The notes beneath the pieces were generated by a model that saw nothing but the letters and a program-made list of their open reading frames with translations, was not told the DNA's origin and did no database searches. A stretch of DNA of 64,000 bases from Alentia gelatinosa (Eukaryota; Annelida; Polychaeta; Phyllodocida; Polynoidae). How positions within the stretch are numbered: position 1 is the first letter of the stretch; the number at the start of each line of letters is the position of its first letter. The stretch spans positions 59,073,841-59,137,840 of the forward strand of contig OX465584.1 in the NCBI GenBank assembly GCA_950022655.1. The letters are read 5' to 3'. Positions 36,101-38,699 of this stretch are shown piece after piece. Made by a program: the position numbers and the translations under genes.

Positions 36101-36655
36101 ATCTGATTTGCATCTTGTAATTTATGGATAGATTTTAGGGAAATAAAGTCACACTTTTATCACTTACAGAAGATGATCATAGACTTACATTTTGTTCTTT
36201 GTTCTGAAAATTATGTAACTGAATTACCTGTGAGCACTACTAACACCGACTGGTGCGAAATGTTTCCCTGTGGCAGTCGATACGGCAAATTCATCGCACT
36301 GTACCTGTGTTCTACTAATCAAGATAATGTTCATGAATAAGCTAAGAAATATCTTTCTTTTCATTGCATCAAACTTAATACACATCTTATCTGATACCTC
36401 CCCAGCACAAGTTCTTTTTTTTCTATACGGGTTCTCACATGCCTCCAAGCAGTGAGATTTCGTACTATTAGGAGGTTAGAGCAGGAGAAAGATGTCAGAT
36501 TATGTGCTGCGAATCTCCGCTTGATATATATACAGATTCAAGTATCAATCCGTTTATTCAATTTTTTCTCTTTTCAGTTCAACAATAATCATACCCCTGA
36601 ACCAGGAAAGGCCAGCGTGGATGGGAAAAGGGATACAGAACAGTACCATTCGTGA
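23..36655 (+). CDS. MALRD1-like: MALRD1/DIET1-like MAM-LDLa-EGF type I membrane protein, 5'-partial, 23 exons (spliced gene span)
   Basis: Joined exons: 23-181, 2237-2477, 5011-5228, 6316-6479, 7184-7346, 9271-9368, 10636-10821, 13316-13403, 14829-14975, 15933-16076, 16507-16845, 17358-17489, 18569-18721, 21318-21463, 22522-22720, 24332-24463, 25507-25668, 26861-26986, 31255-31324, 33513-33598, 34645-34762, 35361-35442, 36578-36655. Splice phases match at every junction and the frame stays open to TGA at 36653. Domains in order: LDLa, MAM, LDLa, MAM, LDLa, MAM, LDLa, MAM, three LDLa, EGF, transmembrane helix, and a 50-residue tail with NPVY. LDLa modules bind calcium and ligands, MAM modules are adhesive extracellular folds, and NPxY is a clathrin/PTB sorting signal in LDL-receptor relatives. 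Vertebrate MALRD1 has the same C-terminal order and acts in enterocytes on bile-acid/FGF15-19 signalling; that role here is inference only. The N-terminal part is outside the window. Another MAM/LDLa multidomain receptor is possible. Confidence 0.85.
224..950. repeat. Long inverted (foldback) repeat in intron 1
   Basis: The left arm (about 224-395) and right arm (about 785-950) are approximate reverse complements. Examples are CATAAAGTATGTACGC against GCGTATGTACTTTATG, and CAAACACCCTGGAAT against ATTCCAGGGTGTCTA. The spacer is about 390 bp. It looks like a degraded foldback element; no coding capacity. Confidence 0.6.
1196..1454. mobile_element. MITE with AGGCCACTAAAA / TTAGTGGCCT-type ends
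   Basis: Inverted termini around AGGCCACTAAAAAAGAACTT and TTGTTTCTCATCACC recur at both ends. A second copy in opposite orientation is at 25761-26104. Non-coding. Confidence 0.65.
1620..1917. mobile_element. Bipartite hairpin MITE (GGCGAAAGCC loop)
   Basis: A hairpin module (arms around TTTGACCAAAACGAG, loop near 1693) is followed by a module carrying AATGTTAAGACTATGG and ending GTGTGAGAT. A reverse-orientation relative is at 63242-63525. Confidence 0.55.
2030..2205. repeat. Dispersed repeat with ATGGATAATA end
   Basis: Shares CCGTATACCACAG-like blocks and TTTTCAATGGGGTCTTT with 55850-56045 and, in reverse, 49380-49560. Shorter relatives lie near 2870-2945 and 24475-24560. It ends about 35 bp upstream of exon 2. 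Confidence 0.6.
2237..2477 (+). CDS. MALRD1-like: Exon 2: N-terminal half of MAM 1
   Basis: Acceptor CCGCAG, donor AAG|GTGAGG; enters in phase 1 and leaves in phase 2. It encodes the MAM start [11 protein letters not shown], the DH.TG motif ([14 protein letters not shown]) and ends at TLWSTVISR. The MAM core continues in the exon at 5011. Confidence 0.88.
2700..2860. mobile_element. Hairpin element with ACTCGGCTTCGCCTCG loop
   Basis: Arms AGACAATACTCCAC and GTGGAGTATTGTCT flank GGCTGGGC/CAGCCCAGCC and a loop CTCGGCTTCGCCTCG. Only the hairpin module is evident. Confidence 0.55.
2990..3255. mobile_element. TACTACGAT-family MITE, copy in intron 2
   Basis: A degenerate left end leads into internal blocks shared with many copies (TCTAGACATGCCAATCCACC, AATCGCAGAAACGTGGTCAA, CAACTGCCCCGATATTAGGT). 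The right end is CGTAGTAGGTGGACGC. Non-coding. Confidence 0.8.
3610..4195 (+). repeat. AAAAGTCAG minisatellite in intron 2
   Basis: Imperfect ~58-bp units each hold two AAAAGTCAG motifs, CTTAGCCAT..TGCA and a TTGACATTTTTC-type block. Short ORFs across it are repeat artefacts. A poly-G run (4234-4252) follows. Confidence 0.85.
4747..5000 (-). pseudogene. LINE reverse-transcriptase C-terminal fragment
   Basis: The minus strand encodes [20 protein letters not shown] and then [14 protein letters not shown], the typical tail of non-LTR retrotransposon RT proteins (S..Y.G...WN.LP..I, F...LK..L). The 5' part is missing. It ends next to the exon 3 acceptor. Confidence 0.7.
5011..5228 (+). CDS. MALRD1-like: Exon 3: middle of MAM 1
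   Basis: It encodes the MAM central strands [37 protein letters not shown] and [10 protein letters not shown]. The acceptor is TTCCACAG and the donor CAAG|GTAAAC (phase 2 in, phase 1 out). An antisense LINE fragment ends only about 20 bp upstream of the acceptor. Confidence 0.9.
6316..6479 (+). CDS. MALRD1-like: Exon 4: end of MAM 1 + most of LDLa 2
   Basis: It encodes the terminal MAM motif [15 protein letters not shown] and then an LDLa repeat ([17 protein letters not shown]) whose sixth cysteine is encoded in the next exon (RIFC). Acceptor CACCAG, donor GAG|GTGAGA, phase 1 in and phase 0 out. This is the only LDLa here split by an intron. Its 3' end and donor have been tandemly copied downstream (6480-7012). 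Confidence 0.9.
6480..7012 (+). repeat. Boundary minisatellite: exon 4 end + 5' splice site, 54-bp units in 148-bp higher order
   Basis: AACTCCGATGAAGAGGTGAG occurs in exon 4 (6465) and again at 6519, 6613, 6667, 6761, 6815, 6869, 6923 and 6977. Spacing is 54 bp or 94 bp. The longer units also duplicate GTCTCGACAAGCAATACGTG from exon 4, giving a 148-bp period. Every unit keeps an intact donor (GAG|GTGAGAC). Reading past the true donor stops at TAA in the first unit. Confidence 0.93.
7033..7121 (+). repeat. Dispersed ~88-bp repeat (copy 1)
   Basis: GCAGTCGGCGGCCACCAC..GACTTTTAGGAGAACTCAAT matches 20893-20981 with few changes. Nature unknown. Confidence 0.6.
7184..7346 (+). CDS. MALRD1-like: Exon 5: last Cys of LDLa 2 + start of MAM 2
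   Basis: Phase 0 in (acceptor CCATCAG), phase 1 out (AAAG|GTGGGG, a weaker donor). It encodes RIFC, the MAM opening [12 protein letters not shown], the DDFDWKL strand and the [11 protein letters not shown] motif. Confidence 0.87.
8277..8342 (+). repeat. 33-bp tandem duplication
   Basis: CACCTCCTTTAGTGAAGAAC occurs twice in tandem in intron 5. The preceding part of this intron (7350-8270) shows nothing recognisable beyond AT-rich sequence. Confidence 0.7.
8392..8658 (-). mobile_element. Bipartite hairpin MITE, CTACCCC type
   Basis: Minus-orientation copy of the element at 18801-19104. It has a hairpin with loop AGGCGAAGCCGAG, then an inverted-repeat module ending ATTAGGGTAGGATAAA with CAATGTTAAGCCTATGGGAT. 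Confidence 0.75.
9271..9368 (+). CDS. MALRD1-like: Exon 6: MAM 2 segment
   Basis: Acceptor ATATTTTCAG, donor CAG|GTAAGC, phase 1 in and phase 0 out. It encodes [20 protein letters not shown] and ends at SSKNCQ, the strand before the FWYHM core in the next exon. Confidence 0.88.
9570..9835. mobile_element. Bipartite hairpin MITE, related family
   Basis: Hairpin arms TTGTTGGCTCCATAA and TTATGGAGCCAACAA are followed by ATTTTATCCTACTCC..AGGGGTAGGATAGA with TGTTAAGCCTATGG. Same architecture as 8392-8658 with different arms. Confidence 0.65.
9900..10390. mobile_element. Foldback element with GAAAGTCAAAGTTAC hairpin, copy 1
   Basis: AGAAAGTCAAAGTTACGAG and CTCGTAACTTTGACTTTCTC form a hairpin (about 9990-10095). 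Flanking blocks (AACAACACGGAA, CACACTAACTATGTCTCC-like) recur at 14190-14760, partly inverted. Confidence 0.6.
10636..10821 (+). CDS. MALRD1-like: Exon 7: MAM 2 core
   Basis: A 186-nt phase 0-0 exon encoding [19 protein letters not shown], a possible N-glycosylation site (NVT) and [11 protein letters not shown]. Acceptor CTTGCAG, donor CAG|GTAACA. A long minisatellite starts about 40 bp into the following intron. Confidence 0.9.
10862..12620 (+). repeat. 26/29-bp minisatellite built from a MITE terminus
   Basis: Dozens of units of TATAGAACGACCTGACCATG plus 6-9 bp. It is interrupted by a TACAGTA-ended element (11170-11330) and a GTACGGA hairpin segment (about 11940-12280). The unit equals the terminal repeat of the elements at 12838, 19452, 42625 and 63645. 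Confidence 0.92.
11170..11330. mobile_element. Pogo/Tigger-like MITE (CAGTAGAACCCCG termini)
   Basis: Starts TACAGTAGAACCCCGCG and ends GCGGGGTGTCCGCTTCTACTA. Internal GCGGACACC/GGTGTCCGC are inverted. Relatives are at 20978-21302 and 25945-26022. Confidence 0.65.
12838..12950. mobile_element. TATAGAACGACC-ended hairpin MITE
   Basis: Starts TTAGAACGATCTGACCATG and contains the hairpin ATTTACGGTTCGTACGGAAC / CCGTACAAACCGTAAAT. Related to 19452-19617 and 42625-42775. Confidence 0.65.
13316..13403 (+). CDS. MALRD1-like: Exon 8: end of MAM 2
   Basis: Phase 0 in (CTCACAG), phase 1 out (GGAC|GTGAGT). It encodes VVLQASVGG, the conserved terminal motif [14 protein letters not shown] and the last MAM cysteine. 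Confidence 0.88.
13573..14106 (+). mobile_element. TTAACCCTT-bounded element with 7-unit palindromic satellite
   Basis: Begins TTAACCCTTTCTGGCAGG and ends GGCTCTTGAAGGGTTAA. It contains seven 35-bp units with the palindrome ATGCCATATGGCAT plus CCTGGCCAGG. A 2-unit copy of the same element is at 60413-60747. Open frames in the satellite on both strands are repeat artefacts. Confidence 0.82.
14190..14760. mobile_element. Foldback element with GAAAGTCAAAGTTAC hairpin, copy 2
   Basis: AGAGAAAGTCAAAGTTACTC and TCGTAACTTTGACTTTCTCT form a hairpin (14575-14690). Blocks are shared, partly inverted, with 9900-10390. It ends about 70 bp upstream of exon 9. Confidence 0.6.
14829..14975 (+). CDS. MALRD1-like: Exon 9: Pro-rich linker + LDLa 3
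   Basis: Phase 1-1 exon (acceptor TCTGGCAG, donor TGCG|GTGAGT). A Pro/Ser/Thr linker ([13 protein letters not shown]) precedes a six-cysteine LDLa from GCDPYSFRC to DGTDEKDC. The usual CD before the second acidic cluster is CN here. Confidence 0.9.
15933..16076 (+). CDS. MALRD1-like: Exon 10: start of MAM 3
   Basis: Phase 1-1 exon (CTGACAG, ACGG|GTAAGT) encoding the MAM opening [26 protein letters not shown] and the [12 protein letters not shown] motif. Confidence 0.9.
16507..16845 (+). CDS. MALRD1-like: Exon 11: remainder of MAM 3
   Basis: The longest exon here (339 nt, phase 1-1) holds the rest of MAM 3 undivided: [48 protein letters not shown] and [13 protein letters not shown]. In MAM 2 and MAM 4 the same part of the domain is interrupted by one or two introns. 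Donor CAG|GTTCGT is weak but gives the only frame-consistent exit. Confidence 0.9.
17358..17489 (+). CDS. MALRD1-like: Exon 12: LDLa 4
   Basis: A 132-nt phase 1-1 exon (CTCACAG, TGTC|GTGAGT) with six cysteines from DCRHGEFLC to [10 protein letters not shown]. The distal end of the exon and its donor are tandemly repeated downstream (17490-17905). Confidence 0.9.
17490..17905 (+). repeat. Boundary minisatellite: exon 12 end + 5' splice site, 145-bp units
   Basis: The exon 12 end and donor (CTCAAACTCTGTCGTGAGTA) recur at about 17622-17641. Degenerate copies lie at about 17767 and 17880. Copy starts are at 17610, 17755 and 17871, with spacing 145, 145 and 116 bp. Decay increases with distance from the exon. 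Confidence 0.9.
18118..18541 (+). mobile_element. Element with ATGCCTCAAGGCAT satellite, ends AAGGGTTAA
   Basis: About eleven 34-bp units carry ATGCCTCAAGGCATTATCC. The right end CCCTTGAAGGGTTAA matches the other elements; the left end is degenerate (CAACCCATTATCC). It lies just before exon 13. Confidence 0.75.
18569..18721 (+). CDS. MALRD1-like: Exon 13: start of MAM 4
   Basis: Phase 1-1 exon (CTCTGCAG, GGAG|GTAAAT) encoding [27 protein letters not shown] and [14 protein letters not shown] satellite-bearing element ends about 27 bp upstream of the acceptor. Confidence 0.9.
18801..19104 (+). mobile_element. Bipartite hairpin MITE, CTACCCC type
   Basis: TATCCTACCCCTAATATAAA..GGGTAGGATAAAA bounds the first module, which has CATAGGCTTAACATTGGG. 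A hairpin follows with arms AATCTTGGCCACCG and CGGTGGCCAAGATT and loop TCACTCGGCTTCGCCTCATG. Copies are at 8392, 32988, 49918 and 56994. Confidence 0.8.
19110..19345. repeat. GTATACG-rich dispersed repeat
   Basis: Shares AAGTGCATGTA..GGCTG, GAGGCGTATACA, ACCTTGTATAC and ACTGGTGGTTTTCG with 31590-31885. Nature unknown. Confidence 0.55.
19452..19617. mobile_element. TATAGAACGACC-ended hairpin MITE
   Basis: Ends with CAGCATGGTCAGGTCGTTCT, the reverse complement of the minisatellite unit at 10862-12620. Internal hairpin around GTTCGTATGGAAC. Confidence 0.65.
19682..19940 (+). mobile_element. Bipartite hairpin MITE, CTCACCC type
   Basis: Arms CAGAGCTCGTATCCCATC and GATGGGATCAGGCGCTGAC surround GTAATTCATCATGTGAAGCC. 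An ATAATCCCCC..GCGTTAGATACGAGT module follows. Further copies are at 22226, 22961 and 37597; reverse copies at 48060 and 50693; a truncated one at 20162-20250. Confidence 0.75.
20162..20250 (+). mobile_element. Truncated CTCACCC-type hairpin MITE
   Basis: Only the left arm and loop are present (CTCATATCCCATCAATTTTG, AGGTGAAGCCGCATGAATTA). The sequence breaks off near 20250. I recognise nothing in 20251-20890. Confidence 0.6.
20893..20981 (+). repeat. Dispersed ~88-bp repeat (copy 2)
   Basis: GCAGTCGTTGGCCACCACCA..CGTTTTTGTAGGCCAGTGGA matches 7033-7121. It directly abuts the pogo-like element that follows. Confidence 0.6.
20978..21302. mobile_element. Pogo/Tigger-like element expanded by CCTTAAGCAGGGTG repeats
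   Basis: Termini are ACAGTGAAACCCCACTTAAG and GGCGGGGTTTTACTGTA. The inside holds several copies of CTTAAGCAGGGTG(T/A)CC. A solo end lies at about 21510-21562. The right end is 17 bp upstream of exon 14. Confidence 0.7.
21318..21463 (+). CDS. MALRD1-like: Exon 14: MAM 4 segment
   Basis: Phase 1 in (ATCGCAG), phase 0 out (CTGCAG|GTGAGT). It encodes [33 protein letters not shown] and GMGTLQ. The terminal repeat of a mobile element lies 17 bp upstream of the exon and forms part of the pyrimidine tract. Confidence 0.9.
21563..21846. mobile_element. TACTACGAT-family MITE in intron 14
   Basis: Left end AGGCCTGGCTTCCACCTACT, right end TAGTAGGTGGACGCCGGGCC. Internal blocks as in the other copies. 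Confidence 0.85.
22226..22504 (+). mobile_element. Bipartite hairpin MITE, CTCACCC type
   Basis: Full copy with loop ACAAGGCGAAGCCGCGTGAA and terminal CTGGGGTGAGATA. It ends 17 bp upstream of exon 15. Confidence 0.8.
22522..22720 (+). CDS. MALRD1-like: Exon 15: end of MAM 4
   Basis: Phase 0 in (TATTTCAG), phase 1 out (ACAG|GTAAGT). It encodes [34 protein letters not shown] and the terminal [15 protein letters not shown] hairpin MITE ends about 17 bp before the exon. Confidence 0.9.
22961..23223 (+). mobile_element. Bipartite hairpin MITE, CTCACCC type
   Basis: Copy with loop ACAAGACGAAGCCGCGTGAA and a central deletion relative to 22226-22504. I see nothing recognisable in the rest of the intron up to 23985. 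Confidence 0.75.
23985..24275 (+). repeat. GTGTGGGTGTAGGACAGAG degenerate satellite
   Basis: Repeated GGTGTGGGTGTAGgaCAGAG-like units of about 25-35 bp directly upstream of exon 16. G-rich on the + strand. Confidence 0.75.
24332..24463 (+). CDS. MALRD1-like: Exon 16: LDLa 5
   Basis: Six-cysteine LDLa from SCKADEFYC to [10 protein letters not shown], with an NCT glycosylation sequon. Donor ATAG|GTAGGA. Two in-frame acceptors are possible: ACACAG (exon from 24332) or GAAAG (exon from 24320, adding GHNT). Both keep phase 1, and I prefer 24332 for its better acceptor. Confidence 0.83.
24583..24606 (+). repeat. Poly(A) run
   Basis: An uninterrupted A run of about 24 bp follows a truncated ATGGATAATA-type repeat (24475-24560). 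It may be a retrotransposon tail or a simple repeat. Confidence 0.7.
24745..25300 (+). repeat. Minisatellite of 3' splice-site-like units before exon 17
   Basis: About nineteen ~30-bp units of the form GTCTGCTTACAGCGTCTGTG plus ACTAATTGTC. Most contain a pyrimidine tract and YAG (TGCTTACAG or TGTTTACAG), like the real exon 17 acceptor CTGTTTACAG|TGTC at 25506. Another copy-like site is at 25411-25421. Confidence 0.9.
25507..25668 (+). CDS. MALRD1-like: Exon 17: LDLa 6
   Basis: Phase 1-1 exon (CTGTTTACAG, TGTC|GTAAGT). A short linker is followed by LDLa [28 protein letters not shown], where GDDE replaces the usual GSDE. Its 3' splice-site sequence resembles the unit of the satellite at 24745-25300. 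Confidence 0.88.
25761..26104. mobile_element. AGGCCACT-type MITE with nested pogo-like element
   Basis: Reverse relative of 1196-1454. A CCCCGCATAAGCAGACACC..GCAGGGTTTTACTGTAT element (about 25942-26022) interrupts it. The remainder, 26110-26850, shows no element I recognise. Confidence 0.65.
26861..26986 (+). CDS. MALRD1-like: Exon 18: LDLa 7
   Basis: A 126-nt phase 1-1 exon (GTGTGCAG, TCAG|GTAAGT). LDLa from [11 protein letters not shown] to [10 protein letters not shown]. Only the part from 26913 onward, plus the donor, is amplified in the following array. Reading past the donor meets an in-frame TAA at 27001. Confidence 0.9.
26987..28380 (+). repeat. Boundary minisatellite: exon 18 end + 5' splice site, 104-bp units, 13 extra copies
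   Basis: Each unit has the last 74 bp of exon 18, the donor and 30 bp of intron. Unit starts (CTGTCTG) are at 27029, 27133, 27237, 27341, 27457, 27561, 27657, 27761, 27865, 27969, 28073, 28193 and 28298. Spacing is mostly exactly 104 bp. Central copies are near identical and end copies are degenerate (for example TATCCACACAGCTTCGATGA at about 28233-28252). A displaced copy is at 28716-28805. Units lack the first two LDLa cysteines and are 74 nt (not a multiple of 3), so they cannot act as extra LDLa exons. Confidence 0.95.
28384..28712 (+). mobile_element. TTAACCCTT-family element inserted in the exon 18 array
   Basis: It carries two ATGCCT(C/G)(G/A)AGGCATCT palindromes and ends TGTTAAAGGGTTAA. 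The left end TTAGCCCTTCCC is degenerate. A displaced array unit resumes at 28716, so the element probably split the array. Confidence 0.6.
28815..29055 (-). mobile_element. tRNA-derived SINE
   Basis: On the minus strand, a pol III type 2 promoter: A box GGTGGCTAAGTGG (29031-29045) and B box GGGTTCAAACCC (28990-29001) at tRNA-like spacing. A non-tRNA tail follows towards 28815. Confidence 0.75.
29390..30990 (+). repeat. Cluster of related short dispersed repeats in intron 18
   Basis: GAAGCCTGGCCTA..ATAGGC(T/C)AGGTAACG blocks recur at 29400-29455 and 30602-30665. AGGGAACCAGTCTA blocks recur at 30280 and 30965. A 190-bp block at 29870-30065 (ACATCATCTAGAGGTTAGAG, AACTATCCCTTTACTA) recurs at 40430-40625. 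I found no coding exon here. Confidence 0.55.
31255..31324 (+). CDS. MALRD1-like: Exon 19: first half of EGF-like domain
   Basis: Phase 1 in (CTTTCAG), phase 2 out (TGCAA|GTAAGA). It encodes [20 protein letters not shown] and then SNC, giving EGF cysteines 1-4 (the fourth lies at the exon end). The NGG turn is typical of EGF. Confidence 0.88.
32988..33290 (+). mobile_element. Bipartite hairpin MITE, CTACCCC type
   Basis: TATCCTACCCCTATTATAAA..GGGGTAGGATAAA, then a hairpin with arms TTTTAATCTTGGCCAC and GTGGCCAAGATTAAAA. Nothing recognisable in 31890-32980 beyond a hairpin at 32540-32635 (GTTTACAAGTGGCCG / CGGCCACTCGTAAAC). Confidence 0.75.
33513..33598 (+). CDS. MALRD1-like: Exon 20: second half of EGF-like domain + stalk
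   Basis: Phase 2 in (TCTGACAG), phase 1 out (CACG|GTACGG). [12 protein letters not shown] supplies EGF cysteines 5 and 6 with the G-Y..G motif. A Pro/Ser/Thr-containing juxtamembrane stalk follows ([14 protein letters not shown]). Confidence 0.88.
33727..33772 (+). other. Possible 46-nt cassette exon that would remove the membrane anchor
   Basis: Good acceptor (CTGATTTCCAG) and donor (AGG|GTATGT). The frame entered in phase 1 is open ([16 protein letters not shown]). It leaves in phase 2, so inclusion would read the transmembrane exon in another frame and stop at the TAA at 34757. It is not needed in the main model. It is either a soluble-isoform cassette or a chance match. Confidence 0.3.
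33958..34195. mobile_element. MITE with GGGAGCTGTTTCAAAAGTCG termini
   Basis: Starts TGGGAGCTGTTTCAAAAGTC and ends GACTTTTGAAACAGATCCCA; about 235 bp, rich in GCGGCA and AGCGAG. It lies between exons 20 and 21. 34200-34640 is AT-rich with nothing recognised. Confidence 0.75.
34645..34762 (+). CDS. MALRD1-like: Exon 21: transmembrane segment
   Basis: Phase 1 in (TTTTCCAG), phase 2 out (ACAG|GTATTG). It encodes one hydrophobic helix of about 24 residues (starts WLSLALGIG, ends VALSIYI) followed by the basic stop-transfer [11 protein letters not shown]. This gives type I topology with all LDLa/MAM/EGF modules outside. Confidence 0.9.
35361..35442 (+). CDS. MALRD1-like: Exon 22: cytoplasmic tail with NPVY sorting motif
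   Basis: Phase 2 in (TGTTTTCAG), phase 0 out (CACG|GTGAGC). It encodes [20 protein letters not shown], containing NPVY. The preceding acidic/asparagine context resembles the LDL-receptor internalisation signal. Known NPxY motifs bind PTB adaptors or AP-2; function here is inferred. Confidence 0.87.
35511..35807. mobile_element. MITE with GGACCTGTTTCACTAGT termini, copy 1
   Basis: Inverted ends GGACCTGTTTCACTAGT and ACTAGTGAAACAGGTCCC. A second copy is at 41059-41370 with GACACCATACAGACATTGGG inside. Confidence 0.8.
35870..36095 (+). repeat. Two adjacent tandem duplications in the last intron
   Basis: ATCAACAAACGATTGTAGCC is repeated about 41 bp apart (35870-35945). CTCACTTGATGGGCTGACAA is repeated about 61 bp apart (35985-36095). 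Confidence 0.75.
36578..36655 (+). CDS. MALRD1-like: Exon 23: terminal coding exon
   Basis: Acceptor TTTTCAG, phase 0. It encodes [19 protein letters not shown] and then TEQYHS and TGA at 36653-36655. It is hydrophilic and charged, as expected for a cytoplasmic tail. The 3' UTR begins at 36656. Confidence 0.85.
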   Translation, partial: FNNNHTPEPGKASVDGKRDTEQYHS

Positions 36656-37596
36656 TCCTGCGAAATACCTGTGCAATCCTGTTTAGCTATATGGCACACA
36701 GCCTACTCTGTATCTGCATGCATCTGCTAGGGGAATGAGAGGTATTTCCAGTGCCACCTGTAGAGTGGCGCCACTAGTCAGGGCCCATCCTCTGTTATAG
36801 TCCATGGATGAGTGCACCTGACATCGGGTGTTAGTTTTGAATTTGGGGCCAATGGCCACTCCATAACTAGATAGTTATGTGCATTATTATGTACCTATCT
36901 ATGCACATCTGCCTTATGATTATTGATCACAACTCAGTGTATCGTAGATAAATCATATTTCACAGTGGTAGATAATAAGAGAACACCGTTTTAGGCTTTG
37001 TGAAAGTTGAATGGTATGTTGTTCTTGTCCCACTCCTACGTCCCAAGAGTGTAGATCAATTGATGTTCGAGTAAGTCTAAAAAAAGTACCATCCAACTTT
37101 TATAGAAGCCTTGAATGAATTCTTTTTATTATATACCCTCAAAAGGTTTGAAATTGTTAAATATTTACCTATAGGCCATTGTCAACTTCGCTTGGCAGAG
37201 CATCACGCACTTGAACCCTAGGTTTCTGCCCAAAGCTTGTTTCGAAATGAAAGCGAGGCTGGTGCATGTAACGATCGATCTCCAGCCACATTCTTAGTGT
37301 TGTTATTCATAGAAACAAAGCATATGCTGGGTGAATGATCCATGTTTTGCTGGTTGCTAACTGTTCTAATCAGGCCTTCAGCGTTACACCAATCTATCTC
37401 TGTAATTGGAGTTCACCTTTTGAGCGACTACTGCATGTATACACAGTTTACAAGCAATACTGTATATCTGAGGGCTATGCTTTTCTATTTCTTTAACATA
37501 TAGGGAATCAAATTCAGCCATTACGCGTACCTTGTGCCCGTACATAATCTGTGAATTGCAATTCACTCACTGTCTCAGATATTATAGAGGAAACCT

Positions 37597-37874
37597 ATGA
37601 GAGTTTAGGGTCTGAGCTTGTATCCCTTCGAGTTTGAGTCACATAGTAATTTACAAGGCGAAGCCACTTGGATTACGTAGTGATTCAAATGAGATGGGAT
37701 CGAGCTCTGACCCTAAACTTGAATGGGTTTCTGAATCTATTTCACCTTGAACATTGACTAATAGGTTATCATTTGTGACATAATCCCCCAGTGGATATTT
37801 TCCCTATATATCTAATGGGTGTTAGATACGAGTTCCCAATGTTAAGTCTATGGAGAAATATGGGGTGAGATACC
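37597..37874 (+). mobile_element. Bipartite hairpin MITE, CTCACCC type, in the 3' UTR/flank
   Basis: Arms around GGTCTGAGCTTGTATCCC and GGGATCGAGCTCTGACCC, loop CAAGGCGAAGCCACTTGG, end ATGGGGTGAGATA. It precedes the candidate AATAAA. Confidence 0.78.
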
Positions 37875-37958
37875 TGCCCCTCCCACCAAATGGTGTAAGG
37901 GCGAGTGTTTGGCCAGATGTCACGGATCGTCGTCAAATAGACTGGGACAGGGGTGAAA

Positions 37959-37964
37959 AATAAA
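37959..37964 (+). promoter_or_regulatory. Candidate polyadenylation signal AATAAA
   Basis: First AATAAA I see after the stop codon on the + strand, 1.3 kb downstream. A GT-rich stretch follows (about 37989-38030). The intervening sequence includes a hairpin MITE (37597-37874). A later AATAAA is at 38929. The choice is uncertain without transcripts. Confidence 0.35.
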
Positions 37965-38098
37965 GTCAGGCGTCTGGTCAAAATCTTTTGTGTATAGGTA
38001 GTACAGTGGGTGGTGTGTATGTTGGACGTATGAGGGTAGGTTAAATACCAATAATAAATATACACTACAGGGCCAAAGTTGTATAGTACATATACTAT

Positions 38099-38641
38099 GT
38101 GGAAATGATTGACTCCCTTTTTCTGTACACTACAGAGATAATACTGATAAATACAATTTTGAAGGCTAATTGTCCAAATTGTCTTTAAACTCCATGACTA
38201 GTTTGAGTAGGTATTCATTTCTTTTTGTTTTGAACCTTACTAAGGGAAAATCAGCTAGGGGGTCAATCGTTTCCACAGGGAGTCAATCGTTTCCACATTA
38301 TCAGATATGGGTTCATGATTATGTACAGTGAAGGAGTACAAGAAAGCTGGTACCATGTGAAGTTACCTTGATATAAGGGGGTATTTATATGAAATGGACA
38401 GTAGTCAAATATAATATACTTGTTAGCTATCACTGTAGGGTGGGAGTCAATCGTTTCCACACAAAAGCTACACAAACTTAGTTAATAGGCTCCCAGTGCT
38501 ATCATAATATAGTTAGATTTGATTTTTTTGCATACATGCATAGGCACATGTTAAGGCTTACAAGGGCATATTTTATTCCTATCTGTGCTATCTGTAGATA
38601 TTTGGAGGACTCCTTTTTTAGGGAGTCAATCGTATCCACAC
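38099..38641 (+). repeat. Five scattered copies of GGAGTCAATCGTTTCCACA
   Basis: Copies at 38259-38277, 38278-38297, 38442-38461 and 38621-38641 in + orientation, and 38099-38117 in minus. Two are also followed by a shared AAA(G/A)CTACACA-like tail. They are spaced irregularly, unlike a satellite. Confidence 0.8.
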
Positions 38642-38699
38642 TAAAACTACACATGCACATTCTGCCTTGCACAGAGCATACTATCCTGCCCAAAAATGT

